Assembly (NCBI GenBank): GCA_031272205.1
Contig: JAISUH010000058.1
Coordinates: 1-34,943 of the forward strand
Direction: 5' to 3'
DNA length: 34,943 nucleotides
DNA from: Dysgonamonadaceae bacterium
Lineage (GTDB): Bacteria; Bacteroidota; Bacteroidia; Bacteroidales; Dysgonomonadaceae
The position numbers and the translations under genes were made by a program. Below are positions 27,604 through 34,943 of this stretch, in pieces. The notes beneath the pieces were generated by a model, which was not told the origin of the DNA, did no database searches, and saw only the letters and a program-made list of their open reading frames with translations. Every line of letters begins with the position of its first letter. Within the stretch, counting starts at the first letter, position 1.

Positions 27604-29121
27604 TTACAGGTTTATCGATGAAACGGCCTTTTTCAGTCGTTTGATGCTTTCTTCTTTCCCGATCAGCGTGGTGATGTCGAAGATATGCGGCCCTTTCCCT
27701 TCGCCGACCAACGCCAAGCGGAATACGTTCATCACGTTTCCGAGGTGATAGTGCTTGTCCTCGATCCACTTCATGATGATTTTTTCCTGATTTTTTGCCG
27801 AAAAATCGTCCATTTCCTGCAATATCGCAATCAATTCCTCCATTTGTGCGGGTGATTCGGCTTTCCAGCGTTTCTTCACGGTCTTTTCGTCGTAGGACGT
27901 GGGGGCAACGAAGAAAAACGACGATTGTTGCCACAATTCCGGCACAAAACTGACACGGTCTTTCATCAGGCCGACCACTTTCTCCACATATTCAGGCTTT
28001 GCCGACACGCCTTTTTCGGCGAGGACAGGCAGGAAACTTTGCGCAAGCTCGCCGTTTGGCGTGGATTGTATGTATTTGTGGTTGAACCACTTGGCTTTCT
28101 CATAATCGAATTTAGCCCCGCTTTTGCCGGCTCGGTCAAACGAAAACAGCTCGATGAGTTCCTTCAGTGAAAAAATCTCCTGATCGTTGCCGGGATTCCA
28201 TCCCAACAGGGCTAAAAAATTGATAACCGCTTCGGGCAGGTAACCGCTTTCGCGGTATCCCGACGATAGTTCGCCTGTTTTGGGGTCTTTCCATTGCAGG
28301 GGGAAAACGGGAAATCCAAGGCGGTCGCCGTCGCGCTTGCTCAACTTCCCGTTTCCTTCGGGTTTGAGCAGCAAGGGTAAATGCGCAAATTGCGGCATGC
28401 TGTCTTCCCAGCCGAGGCTGCGGTAAAGCCACACGTGCAGCGGCGCCGACGGCAGCCACTCTTCGCCGCGGATAACGTGCGAGATGTTCATCAGGTGGTC
28501 GTCCACCACATTGGCCAAGTGGTAGGTGGGCAATTCGTCCGCCGATTTGAAAATCACCTTATCGTCCAATACCGATGAGTTGATGACCACTTCACCGCGA
28601 ATCAAATCGTTTACCTTGATGTCGATGCCGGGTTCTATTTTGATGCGCACCACGTATTGAGCGCCGCTTTCGACAAGCGATTGCACCTCTTCTTGCGACA
28701 GCGTGAGCGAATTGCGCATCTGCACGCGCGTGGTTGCGTCGTATTGGAAATTGTTGATCGACGTACGTTTTGCTTCGAGCTCCTGAGGCGTGTCGAAAGC
28801 AAGATATGCCGCGCCTTTGTCCAACAATTCGCGGACGTATTGGTGATAGATTTCTTTCCGTTCCGACTGGCGGTAGGGCTCAAATTCGCCGCCTTTCGAC
28901 GGGCTTTCGTCGTATTCCAAGCCCAGCCATTGAAACGCATCTTCGATGTATTGTTCCGCGCCGGGAACGAAACGTTGCGAATCGGTATCTTCGATACGAA
29001 GCACAAAATCGCCTCCGTGTTGTTTGGCAAACAGGTAGTTGTATAAAGCTGTGCGTACACCGCCGATGTGCAAGGGCCCCGTCGGACTTGGGGCAAAGCG
29101 CACCCTTACTCTTTCTCTCAT
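27604..29121 (-). CDS. gltX: Glutamate-tRNA ligase
   Basis: This 505-residue class I synthetase charges tRNA-Glu. It begins [21 protein letters not shown], where HIGG (18-21) is the HIGH signature. LRIEDTD follows, and KLSKR (259-263) is the KMSKS-type loop. The C-terminal anticodon-binding domain is present and the total length is normal. The frame opens to 29154, but that 11-residue extension overlaps the promoter; ATG 29121 is chosen. No extra tRNA-Gln-specific gene is seen here, so whether it is discriminating cannot be judged. A Stealth gene follows four bases after the stop. Confidence 0.97.
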   Translation of the reverse strand: MRERVRVRFAPSPTGPLHIGGVRTALYNYLFAKQHGGDFVLRIEDTDSQRFVPGAEQYIEDAFQWLGLEYDESPSKGGEFEPYRQSERKEIYHQYVRELLDKGAAYLAFDTPQELEAKRTSINNFQYDATTRVQMRNSLTLSQEEVQSLVESGAQYVVRIKIEPGIDIKVNDLIRGEVVINSSVLDDKVIFKSADELPTYHLANVVDDHLMNISHVIRGEEWLPSAPLHVWLYRSLGWEDSMPQFAHLPLLLKPEGNGKLSKRDGDRLGFPVFPLQWKDPKTGELSSGYRESGYLPEAVINFLALLGWNPGNDQEIFSLKELIELFSFDRAGKSGAKFDYEKAKWFNHKYIQSTPNGELAQSFLPVLAEKGVSAKPEYVEKVVGLMKDRVSFVPELWQQSSFFFVAPTSYDEKTVKKRWKAESPAQMEELIAILQEMDDFSAKNQEKIIMKWIEDKHYHLGNVMNVFRLALVGEGKGPHIFDITTLIGKEESIKRLKKAVSSINL

Positions 29122-29140
29122 AACGTGTTTTTTAGGATTG

Positions 29141-29148
29141 CAAAGGTA
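29141..29148 (-). promoter_or_regulatory. -7 element for gltX
   Basis: The minus strand reads TACCTTTG, matching TAnnTTTG, 19 bases before the gltX ATG. The 5' leader would be very short, and no clear -33 box is seen. Confidence 0.55.
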
Positions 29149-29278
29149 TAACATTTTTGTGAAAAGCGGTTACGCTTGACCCTTGTATTTTTGCTGATAT
29201 CATTGTTAAGGGAAATTCGTTCGTTGTTTGTACCGTAAGTTCTTTGACTTAAATTATCGCATTTCCGCAAAGAAAATG

Positions 29279-29286
29279 TATATTTG
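29279..29286 (+). promoter_or_regulatory. -7 element for mutL
   Basis: TATATTTG matches TAnnTTTG, 33 bases before the mutL ATG. The nearest TTTG box upstream is too far at 32 bases. Confidence 0.5.
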
Positions 29287-29319
29287 TACGAAGAAACCGT
29301 ATTTTGATTCAATTATTCT

Positions 29320-31161
29320 ATGTCCGATATTATTCATCTCTTGCCCGATTCCATCGCAAATCAGATTGCCGCCGGAGAGGTCATTCAGCGGCCTGCCTCG
29401 GTTGTGAAAGAATTGGTGGAAAATTCCCTCGATGCAGGAGCTTCTCACATACAAATCCTTATTAAAGATGCCGGACGCACGCTGGTGCAGGTCATCGACA
29501 ACGGCAAGGGCATGTCGCTTACCGACGTGCGCATGGCGTTTGAACGGCACGCTACCTCAAAAATAAAGAGCGCCGACGACTTGTTTTCGCTGACCACTAT
29601 GGGATTCAGAGGTGAAGCCCTGCCCTCCATTGCGGCGGTGGCGCAGGTGGAGGTGAAAACGCGCCGTCCCGAAGATGAAGTGGGGTCGTTTTTATCGATT
29701 GCGGGGTCGGAAGTGGAGAAACAGGAGGCTGTTTCCTGCGCCGAAGGCACCAGCATCTCCGTGAAAAATATTTTTTTTAATGTTCCGGCGCGGCGTAAGT
29801 TCTTGAAATCGAACGAGACGGAACGGAGGAATATCTTTGCCGAGATAGAACGAATCGTGCTGGTACATCCCGACGTGGAATTTACACTCATCGAAAACGA
29901 TGTGCAGACGCTCCGGCTGCCCGCTGCGACGCTCCGGCAGCGCATTTCGCAAATGGTAGGGAAAAACATCAATCCGCAACTGATCGAGATAAACGCCGAT
30001 ACATCGCTCGCGAAAATGCACGGTTACATCTCCAAACCCGAATTTGCACGGAAAACCAAGGGCAACCAGTTCTTTTTCGTCAATGGACGGTACATCCGCC
30101 ATCCGTATTTCCACAAAGCGGTAACAACGGCTTTCGCCCCCCTGATTCCGGCCGATGAAAATCCGGTTTATTTTATCTACTTAGAGGTAGATCCGGCGAG
30201 CATCGACGTGAATATCCATCCCACAAAAACCGAGGTGAAATTTGAAAACGAACCGGCCTTGTGGCAGATCCTGTTGGTTACGGTGAAAGAGTCGCTGGGA
30301 AAATTCAACGAGATTCCCAGCATCGATTTCGACCGGGAAGACGCGCCCGATATTCCGATTTTCGACCCGGCGAAATCGGTATCGATGCCCAAAGTGAACA
30401 CCAATCCCGACTACAATCCTTTCCTCACGGCATCGGGCGGAGGGAACAAATACCACAAACAGCTCCCCAACTTCAACTGGGAAGAGCTTTACCACGGGTT
30501 TGAGAATTACCGCGATGAGCCTTCCGGGTCGCAAGGTGAAGAAAAACCGGCGGACTTATTCGACCAAAAAACCGGCGAGAACGGTTTCCCGGCAGAGATT
30601 TCGCCGGAACATTACCAATTCAAGCAACGCTACATCCTCACATCGGTGAAATCGGGGCTGATGATTATCGACCAGCACCGGGCTCACGTGCGAATCCTGT
30701 TCGACAAGTACATCGATCAGATAAAAAACCGGAGGGGCATTTCGCAACGGGTGCTTTTTCCCGAAATGTTGGACCTTTCGGCCGCGGAGGCAAGCGCTCT
30801 GCCGGCCATCATCGACGATCTGGAGGCTTTGGGTTTCGAATTGAGCAACCTTGGGAACAACACCTTCGCCATACAGGGTATCCCTTCGGAAATCGAGAAT
30901 CCCCAATCGGCAACGCTCATCCGCTCGATGATCGATAAAAGCATCGAGACAGAAAGCAACCTGAAAGACGATATGCGGGAAAGCATTGCGCTATCGTTGG
31001 CCAACCAAACGGCGATGCCCTACGGGCGCACGCTCTCCTTAGACGAAATGCTGCTGATCGTCAACCAGCTTTTCGCGACCTCTACGCCCAATTTTACGCC
31101 CGACGGACGGACGGTCATTGCGGTGATTTCGGATGAAGAATTGGGGAAGAAGATGAAATAA
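29320..31161 (+). CDS. mutL: DNA mismatch repair protein MutL
   Basis: This 613-residue protein links MutS mismatch recognition to strand removal. The N-terminal GHKL ATPase is intact: ELVENSLDAGA (E34, N35), VIDNGKGM, FERHATSKI and GFRGEALPSI. The middle transducer domain includes VNGRYIRHPYFHKAV and VDVNIHPTKTEVKF-like sequence (SIDVNIHPTKTE). The C-terminal dimerisation domain begins near residue 425. Its usual endonuclease motif DQHA(X)2E(X)4E appears as DQHRAHVRIL from D451, lacking the first Glu, and the CPHGRP box is PNFTPDGR (590-597). This suggests no metal-dependent nicking by this protein. An aldo/keto reductase gene follows 17 bases on. Confidence 0.96.
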   Translation: MSDIIHLLPDSIANQIAAGEVIQRPASVVKELVENSLDAGASHIQILIKDAGRTLVQVIDNGKGMSLTDVRMAFERHATSKIKSADDLFSLTTMGFRGEALPSIAAVAQVEVKTRRPEDEVGSFLSIAGSEVEKQEAVSCAEGTSISVKNIFFNVPARRKFLKSNETERRNIFAEIERIVLVHPDVEFTLIENDVQTLRLPAATLRQRISQMVGKNINPQLIEINADTSLAKMHGYISKPEFARKTKGNQFFFVNGRYIRHPYFHKAVTTAFAPLIPADENPVYFIYLEVDPASIDVNIHPTKTEVKFENEPALWQILLVTVKESLGKFNEIPSIDFDREDAPDIPIFDPAKSVSMPKVNTNPDYNPFLTASGGGNKYHKQLPNFNWEELYHGFENYRDEPSGSQGEEKPADLFDQKTGENGFPAEISPEHYQFKQRYILTSVKSGLMIIDQHRAHVRILFDKYIDQIKNRRGISQRVLFPEMLDLSAAEASALPAIIDDLEALGFELSNLGNNTFAIQGIPSEIENPQSATLIRSMIDKSIETESNLKDDMRESIALSLANQTAMPYGRTLSLDEMLLIVNQLFATSTPNFTPDGRTVIAVISDEELGKKMK

Positions 31162-31178
31162 CCTTAAAAAAACAGAAT

Positions 31179-32144
31179 ATGGAATACAGTTATTGCGGAA
31201 ACAGCGGCTTGCAACTCCCGAAAATAGCGCTGGGATTGTGGCACAATTTTGGTTTCGCGGACGATTTTTCGGCGGCTACCGATATGATTTTGTATGCTTT
31301 TGAGCAGGGCGTTACTCATTTCGATTTGGCGAATAATTACGGGCCGCCGCCCGGATCGGCCGAATCGAACTTCGGGGAAATCCTCAGGGATAACCTGGCG
31401 TCGCACCGCGACGAAATGATTGTTTCGTCCAAAGCCGGACATCTGATGTGGAACGGGCCTTACGGCGACGGATCGTCGCGGAAATACCTTATGGCGAGTA
31501 TCGACCGGAGTTTGAAACGTACCGGATTGGAGTATTTCGATATTTTCTATTCGCACCGGTACGATGCAAAAACGCCCCTCGAAGAAACCATGCAGGCTTT
31601 GGTCGATATTGTCAGGCAAGGAAAAGCGCTCTACGTCGGCCTTTCGAAATATCCGCCCGCGCAAGCGATCATTGCAATGAATTATTTGGCCGACAGGGAC
31701 GTTCCCTGCCTGATTTTTCAAGACAAGTACAGCATGTTTAACCGCCGGCCCGAAAAAGAAATCTTCGGCATTGTTGAGGGTTTCGGATCGGGCTTTATCG
31801 CTTTTTCGCCTTTGGCGCAAGGGATGCTTACCAACAAATACCTGAACGGAATTCCCGAACATTCCCGCGCCGCCGATGCGACAGGCTTTCTTCGCCGCGA
31901 CCAAGTGCGCCCCGATTTGATAGAAAAAGTAATACGGCTCAACTTTATGGCTTCCAACCGGAGGCAAACGATGGCCGAAATGGCGCTGGCATGGGCCTTG
32001 CGCGACCATCGCGTAACATCCCTGATTGTGGGCGCACGCAATGTGGAGCAATTGCGCGATAACCTGAAAGCCCTCGACAATCCGCTGTTCTCCGCCGAAG
32101 AATTGGCGGAAATAGATCGCGTTTTGAATGGGGCTGAACTGTAA
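31179..32144 (+). CDS. Aldo/keto reductase (YghZ/Gpr-like)
   Basis: This 321-residue cytoplasmic NADPH-dependent reductase has the full catalytic tetrad: D49 and Y54 in FDLANNYG, K85 in SSKAGH, and H126 in FYSHRYD. GKALYVGLSKYPP and the C-terminal VGARNVEQLRDN (NADPH phosphate binding) are present. NNYGPPPGSAE and YSHRYDAKTPLEET resemble the L-glyceraldehyde 3-phosphate reductase group (YghZ), which detoxifies aldehydes such as methylglyoxal. The physiological substrate is not shown. It lies 17 bases after mutL and is likely cotranscribed. Confidence 0.93.
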   Translation: MEYSYCGNSGLQLPKIALGLWHNFGFADDFSAATDMILYAFEQGVTHFDLANNYGPPPGSAESNFGEILRDNLASHRDEMIVSSKAGHLMWNGPYGDGSSRKYLMASIDRSLKRTGLEYFDIFYSHRYDAKTPLEETMQALVDIVRQGKALYVGLSKYPPAQAIIAMNYLADRDVPCLIFQDKYSMFNRRPEKEIFGIVEGFGSGFIAFSPLAQGMLTNKYLNGIPEHSRAADATGFLRRDQVRPDLIEKVIRLNFMASNRRQTMAEMALAWALRDHRVTSLIVGARNVEQLRDNLKALDNPLFSAEELAEIDRVLNGAEL

Positions 32145-32171
32145 AGGCCTATTTTTTGTTATTATATGGCA

Positions 32172-32200
32172 TTGTTTATTAAAAAAAAATCGTATCTTTA
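32172..32200 (+). promoter_or_regulatory. Possible promoter for the FISUMP lipoprotein
   Basis: TTG at 32172-32174 and TATCTTTA at 32193-32200 are separated by 18 bases. The -7 box has one mismatch to TAnnTTTG. The start codon lies 146 bases downstream, leaving a long 5' leader with no recognised riboswitch. Confidence 0.4.
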
Positions 32201-32345
32201 CAACTCATAATTTGGCCTAAATATCAATGACATACCAAATATGAATGTGGAAGCCGATTCGAAAGAATAGGAACAGGAATACAGCAAAAAAAATATGGAC
32301 GAAAGTCCTGATAAAAGACAGGCACAATTTTAAAAACTAACGGAT

Positions 32346-34322
32346 ATGAAGACCTCAATTACCTTAAAAAAGAACAGCAGATTGCTCAGTAAAATCTTTT
32401 GTTCCGTGTGCATAGCGCTGGCTATCGCGTGTTTTGCCTCGTGCGAAAAAGGCGGCAGCAACAGCGGCGGCACCGATGATCCCGGCACCGACCCCGGTAC
32501 CGGCGGCGGCGAAACTCCGGCGTGGACGATGCAGCAGGTAGCCTTGGCCGGCGTGGTGAGAAGCCTCGACGGCAACCCGCTCAGCGGCGTTACGGTAACG
32601 ACCGGCAGCAATTCGGTAACGACCAATGCCGATGGCAAGTTTATTTTTACCGAAGTGGGCGTAGTGGATAAACGGGTGGTGCTGAAGTTCGAAAAATCGG
32701 GCTATTTCACCCTTGTCCGTTCCAATGTGAAAGCCGGCGAAATCTACTTGGAAGCCATCCTACAAGCCAAAAGCGCCGGCGATTACACCCTTTCGACAAG
32801 CTTTGCCGCCACGGCCGAAAAAACGCTGACGGTGAAAGATCTGAAAGTGAAATTCCCCGCCTCGTCGATCGTTACGGCCGACGGCAGCAGCTACACCGGT
32901 ACGGTGAAGGCCGATGTGTTTTACTTGGAACCCAACAACGAAAACTGGGGCGGCTTGATGCCCGGCGGCGACCTGTCCGCCGTGCGCAGCAACGGCAGCG
33001 AAGCGCAACTGATTTCCTACGGTATGGTTGATGTTGTGCTCACCGACAACAGCGGCAACCCCCTGCAACTGAAAACAGGCTCGGAAGCGGAAATTACCTT
33101 CCCCATTCCCGAAGGAATGGACAAAAATCCGCCCTCTACCATCCCCCTCTGGCATTTCGACGAGACCAAAGGCCTGTGGACGGAATACGGACAAGCCGCC
33201 TTGCAGGGCAATGTGTATGTGGGCGTAACAAGCCATTTTTCGTGGATAAATGTGGATTACCCCGAAGCTACGGGAACAGTTAAAGGAAAAATAAAAAACA
33301 AGAAGAAAAAGCCCATTGGTATGGACGGAAAAACCGGAGAAACGACCGGAACCACGGGTGGTACCGGTGACGGTACCGGTGGCGGTACCGATGACGGTAC
33401 TGGTGGCGGTACCGATGACGGTACTGATGATACCGATAGCCCCATAACAAAGATAAAGGTAAGCCTCGAATATGGGTATCCGCCTGATGATCCCGGCGAC
33501 CCAATACAATACATATACAGTACAGATCTTTATCCCGACAGCGAAGGCCAATTCAGTATAGCTGTTCCTGCCGATATGCCGGGGAGGATAGTGATACAGG
33601 TATGGAGCAGCGATTCCCCCAATTGTTATTGGACAGAAGTCTATCTTATTCCTGCTACAGCGGCAGGCACAACGGTAAACTTAGACATAGAGATCAATTT
33701 CAGTCAGGATCCCTGTTCGGAGCACTACGACTGGAAGGGTGAAGCATCCGTGGTTATCGACGGCCTAAGGTGGGCGACCTGCAACGTAAATGCGCCCGGC
33801 GTTTTTGCCGACAAACCCGGCGATCCGGGGATGTTCTATCAGTGGGGGAGCAAAGTCGGATGGTCGTCTTCTGACCCGCTTGCCAATACCGACGGATCTT
33901 CCTGGATTACGGACTCGGATTATATTGCATGGGAATCAGCCAATGACCCCTGTCCTGCCGGATGGCGCGTTCCAACTTCCGGAGAACTGCAAAATTTGAC
34001 TTATACAAGCGTTTCTTCATGGGGAACCTCCAACGGAGTACCCGGCCGCATTTTCGGCAGCGCTCCCAATGCCCTGTTTTTGCCGGCGGCCGGATATCGC
34101 AATGGCACTACTACCGCTGAATTGATTGGCTTAGGGTTAACCGGTAATTATTGGAGCACTTCCTTATCGTTGGGAGGGGGTGGTGGTGGTTCGTTGTCGG
34201 TAGATGATGGCTATCACAACAATTCTGGTTACTACTTGAACTTTTCCGATTCAAATGCCGACGTGTCATTCGGACGAGTTCTCGAAAGCGCCCTTTCCAT
34301 CCGTTGCGTAACCGATAATTGA
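32346..34322 (+). CDS. FISUMP-domain lipoprotein with carboxypeptidase-like regulatory domain
   Basis: This 658-residue protein has a lipoprotein signal ending in FASC (Cys33), followed by a Gly/Ser/Asp/Thr spacer. Residues about 58-135 form a carboxypeptidase-regulatory-like (CarboxypepD_reg) beta domain (GVVRSLDGNPLSGVTV, NADGKFIF). A large middle segment follows, then a 24-base tandem repeat coding a GTGDGTGG-type linker (about 339-362). Residues about 460-656 resemble a FISUMP domain: WATCNVNAPG, MFYQWGS, DPCPAGWRVPTSGE, LPAAGYRNG, NYWST and SIRCV. FISUMP domains occur in surface lipoproteins of Fibrobacter and Bacteroidota, with no firmly known role. It is likely displayed on the outer membrane. 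A strong terminator follows. Confidence 0.9.
   Translation: MKTSITLKKNSRLLSKIFCSVCIALAIACFASCEKGGSNSGGTDDPGTDPGTGGGETPAWTMQQVALAGVVRSLDGNPLSGVTVTTGSNSVTTNADGKFIFTEVGVVDKRVVLKFEKSGYFTLVRSNVKAGEIYLEAILQAKSAGDYTLSTSFAATAEKTLTVKDLKVKFPASSIVTADGSSYTGTVKADVFYLEPNNENWGGLMPGGDLSAVRSNGSEAQLISYGMVDVVLTDNSGNPLQLKTGSEAEITFPIPEGMDKNPPSTIPLWHFDETKGLWTEYGQAALQGNVYVGVTSHFSWINVDYPEATGTVKGKIKNKKKKPIGMDGKTGETTGTTGGTGDGTGGGTDDGTGGGTDDGTDDTDSPITKIKVSLEYGYPPDDPGDPIQYIYSTDLYPDSEGQFSIAVPADMPGRIVIQVWSSDSPNCYWTEVYLIPATAAGTTVNLDIEINFSQDPCSEHYDWKGEASVVIDGLRWATCNVNAPGVFADKPGDPGMFYQWGSKVGWSSSDPLANTDGSSWITDSDYIAWESANDPCPAGWRVPTSGELQNLTYTSVSSWGTSNGVPGRIFGSAPNALFLPAAGYRNGTTTAELIGLGLTGNYWSTSLSLGGGGGGSLSVDDGYHNNSGYYLNFSDSNADVSFGRVLESALSIRCVTDN
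33360..33431 (+). repeat. Three 24-bp tandem repeats inside the FISUMP lipoprotein
   Basis: Units of 24 bases begin at 33360, 33384 and 33408, each starting GGTACCG. They are in frame and encode GT(G/D)DGTGG-type octapeptides, followed by DDTD. Unit length is a multiple of three, so copy-number change would lengthen or shorten the linker without a frameshift. Confidence 0.85.
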
Positions 34323-34344
34323 ACGCTACCATTTTGACAAACAA

Positions 34345-34380
34345 AAAACCGGCGGGAAAAATCCGATTCCCGCCGGTTTT
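34345..34380. terminator. Bidirectional terminator between convergent genes
   Basis: AAAACCGGCGGGAA (34345-34358) pairs exactly with TTCCCGCCGGTTTT (34367-34380) over 14 bp with an 8-base loop. The A-tract and T-tract at its ends let it work in both directions, after the FISUMP gene and after the YhhN gene. Confidence 0.92.
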
Positions 34381-34397
34381 GTATTTGCAATAAATGC

Positions 34398-34943
34398 TTA
34401 TTTTAGGCTCGAAGCGGCTACAAGAATATGCGCGGCATAATAAGCGGGCATCATCAACGTATGGTGGAGGCTGTTGGCCGTGTTCATAAACTCATGCAAA
34501 GCGATGAGCGTATCGGAAAAAACCAAACAGGCTATTCCGGCTATGAACAACCATCGCGATACGAAGTTGAAGCGCAGTCCGGCGGCAGCAGCCAGTGAGA
34601 AACAGGAAATAATCATATAGAGCAGTACAGCGGCGAGCAACGGTAATTGCGGGATGGCTGGAGAAAGTCCGAAAATAAAAAAAAGTCCATATCCAACAAG
34701 AAGCAACCACAACCAGAGCCGTTTTAGACGTCCGTTAAGAAGACAGAAAACAAGGAAGCCGATGTGTGCGATAAAAAACAGTGCAATACCGTAAACGAAA
34801 CGCATCGTGTCGCCTCCTCTATGTCCGAGCATCCAGTCTCCGGCAATAGAGAACCCCAGCGCAGCAACTAACAGCCATGCAGTCGGTCTGACCTCGCGAC
34901 GGCAACACATCATGACGATGAGCATACAAGTAATGGGTACCGA
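34398..34943 (-). CDS. YhhN/TMEM86-family membrane protein, N-terminus outside window
   Basis: At least 175 residues are visible from the first in-window Met (34925), but the frame stays open to the window edge (reading SVPITCMLIVMM), so the gene probably starts beyond 34943. The sequence is almost all hydrophobic with seven or so membrane helices. AGDWMLG, FIAHIGFLVF, SDTLIALHEFM and PAYYAAHILVA match the YhhN family, whose eukaryotic member TMEM86 is a lysoplasmalogenase that cleaves vinyl-ether lysophospholipids. Activity of bacterial members is only partly established. It converges with the FISUMP gene across a shared terminator. Confidence 0.85.
   Translation of the reverse strand, partial: SVPITCMLIVMMCCRREVRPTAWLLVAALGFSIAGDWMLGHRGGDTMRFVYGIALFFIAHIGFLVFCLLNGRLKRLWLWLLLVGYGLFFIFGLSPAIPQLPLLAAVLLYMIISCFSLAAAAGLRFNFVSRWLFIAGIACLVFSDTLIALHEFMNTANSLHHTLMMPAYYAAHILVAASSLK

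Overview
The window looks like chromosomal DNA of a member of the Bacteroidota, probably order Bacteroidales. Supporting signs are many promoter elements of the TAnnTTTG type (sometimes with an upstream TTTG about 20 bases away), weak or absent Shine-Dalgarno sequences, lipoproteins with a short lipobox, a FISUMP-domain lipoprotein, Stealth-family phosphotransferases, and the Bacteroidota-style Fcl, MutL and pyruvate kinase. Most of the window is housekeeping. No phage, insertion sequence, CRISPR array or rRNA was seen.

Layout. (1) 1-2635: the tail of ATP-dependent PEP carboxykinase and its terminator, then gmd-fcl, which make GDP-L-fucose. (2) 2652-7252: a MltF-like lytic transglycosylase, divergent from a large secreted helix-hairpin-helix protein; a small exported protein; and an AT-rich non-coding stretch. 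(3) 7253-12638: an Uup-type ABC-F ATPase, a PAP2-type membrane phosphatase/transferase, and a UvrD/PcrA helicase. (4) 12734-18212: a tight six-gene run of aroQ, pyk, an O-methyltransferase, rbfA, a LolC/E-like permease and ugd. (5) 18274-21360: tRNA-Val(GAC), a valS gene cut off at about half length, then guaA. (6) 21386-27599: a 7TM-HD phosphohydrolase and a small surface-polysaccharide cluster with two glycosyltransferases and two Stealth-type phosphotransferases. (7) 27604-32144: gltX, mutL and an aldo/keto reductase. (8) 32346-34943: a FISUMP lipoprotein, a bidirectional terminator, and a YhhN/TMEM86 membrane protein running off the window.

How the genes fit together. Gmd/Fcl (GDP-fucose), Ugd (UDP-glucuronate), the GT2 and GT4 transferases and the two Stealth proteins together suggest a fucose- and uronate-containing surface glycan with phosphodiester links; that connection is inference. 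MltF, the LolC/E-like permease and the HD phosphohydrolase concern the envelope or its signalling.

The strongest anomaly is the valine-charging locus at 18274-19760. The valS reading frame stops right after the WWGHRIP region, so the KMSKS loop and anticodon-binding domain are missing. The tRNA-Val just upstream has an A4-G69 mismatch in its acceptor stem. The second anomaly is a MutL whose endonuclease-site motifs are all degenerate. I did not find a clearly new multi-gene defence or mobile system here.
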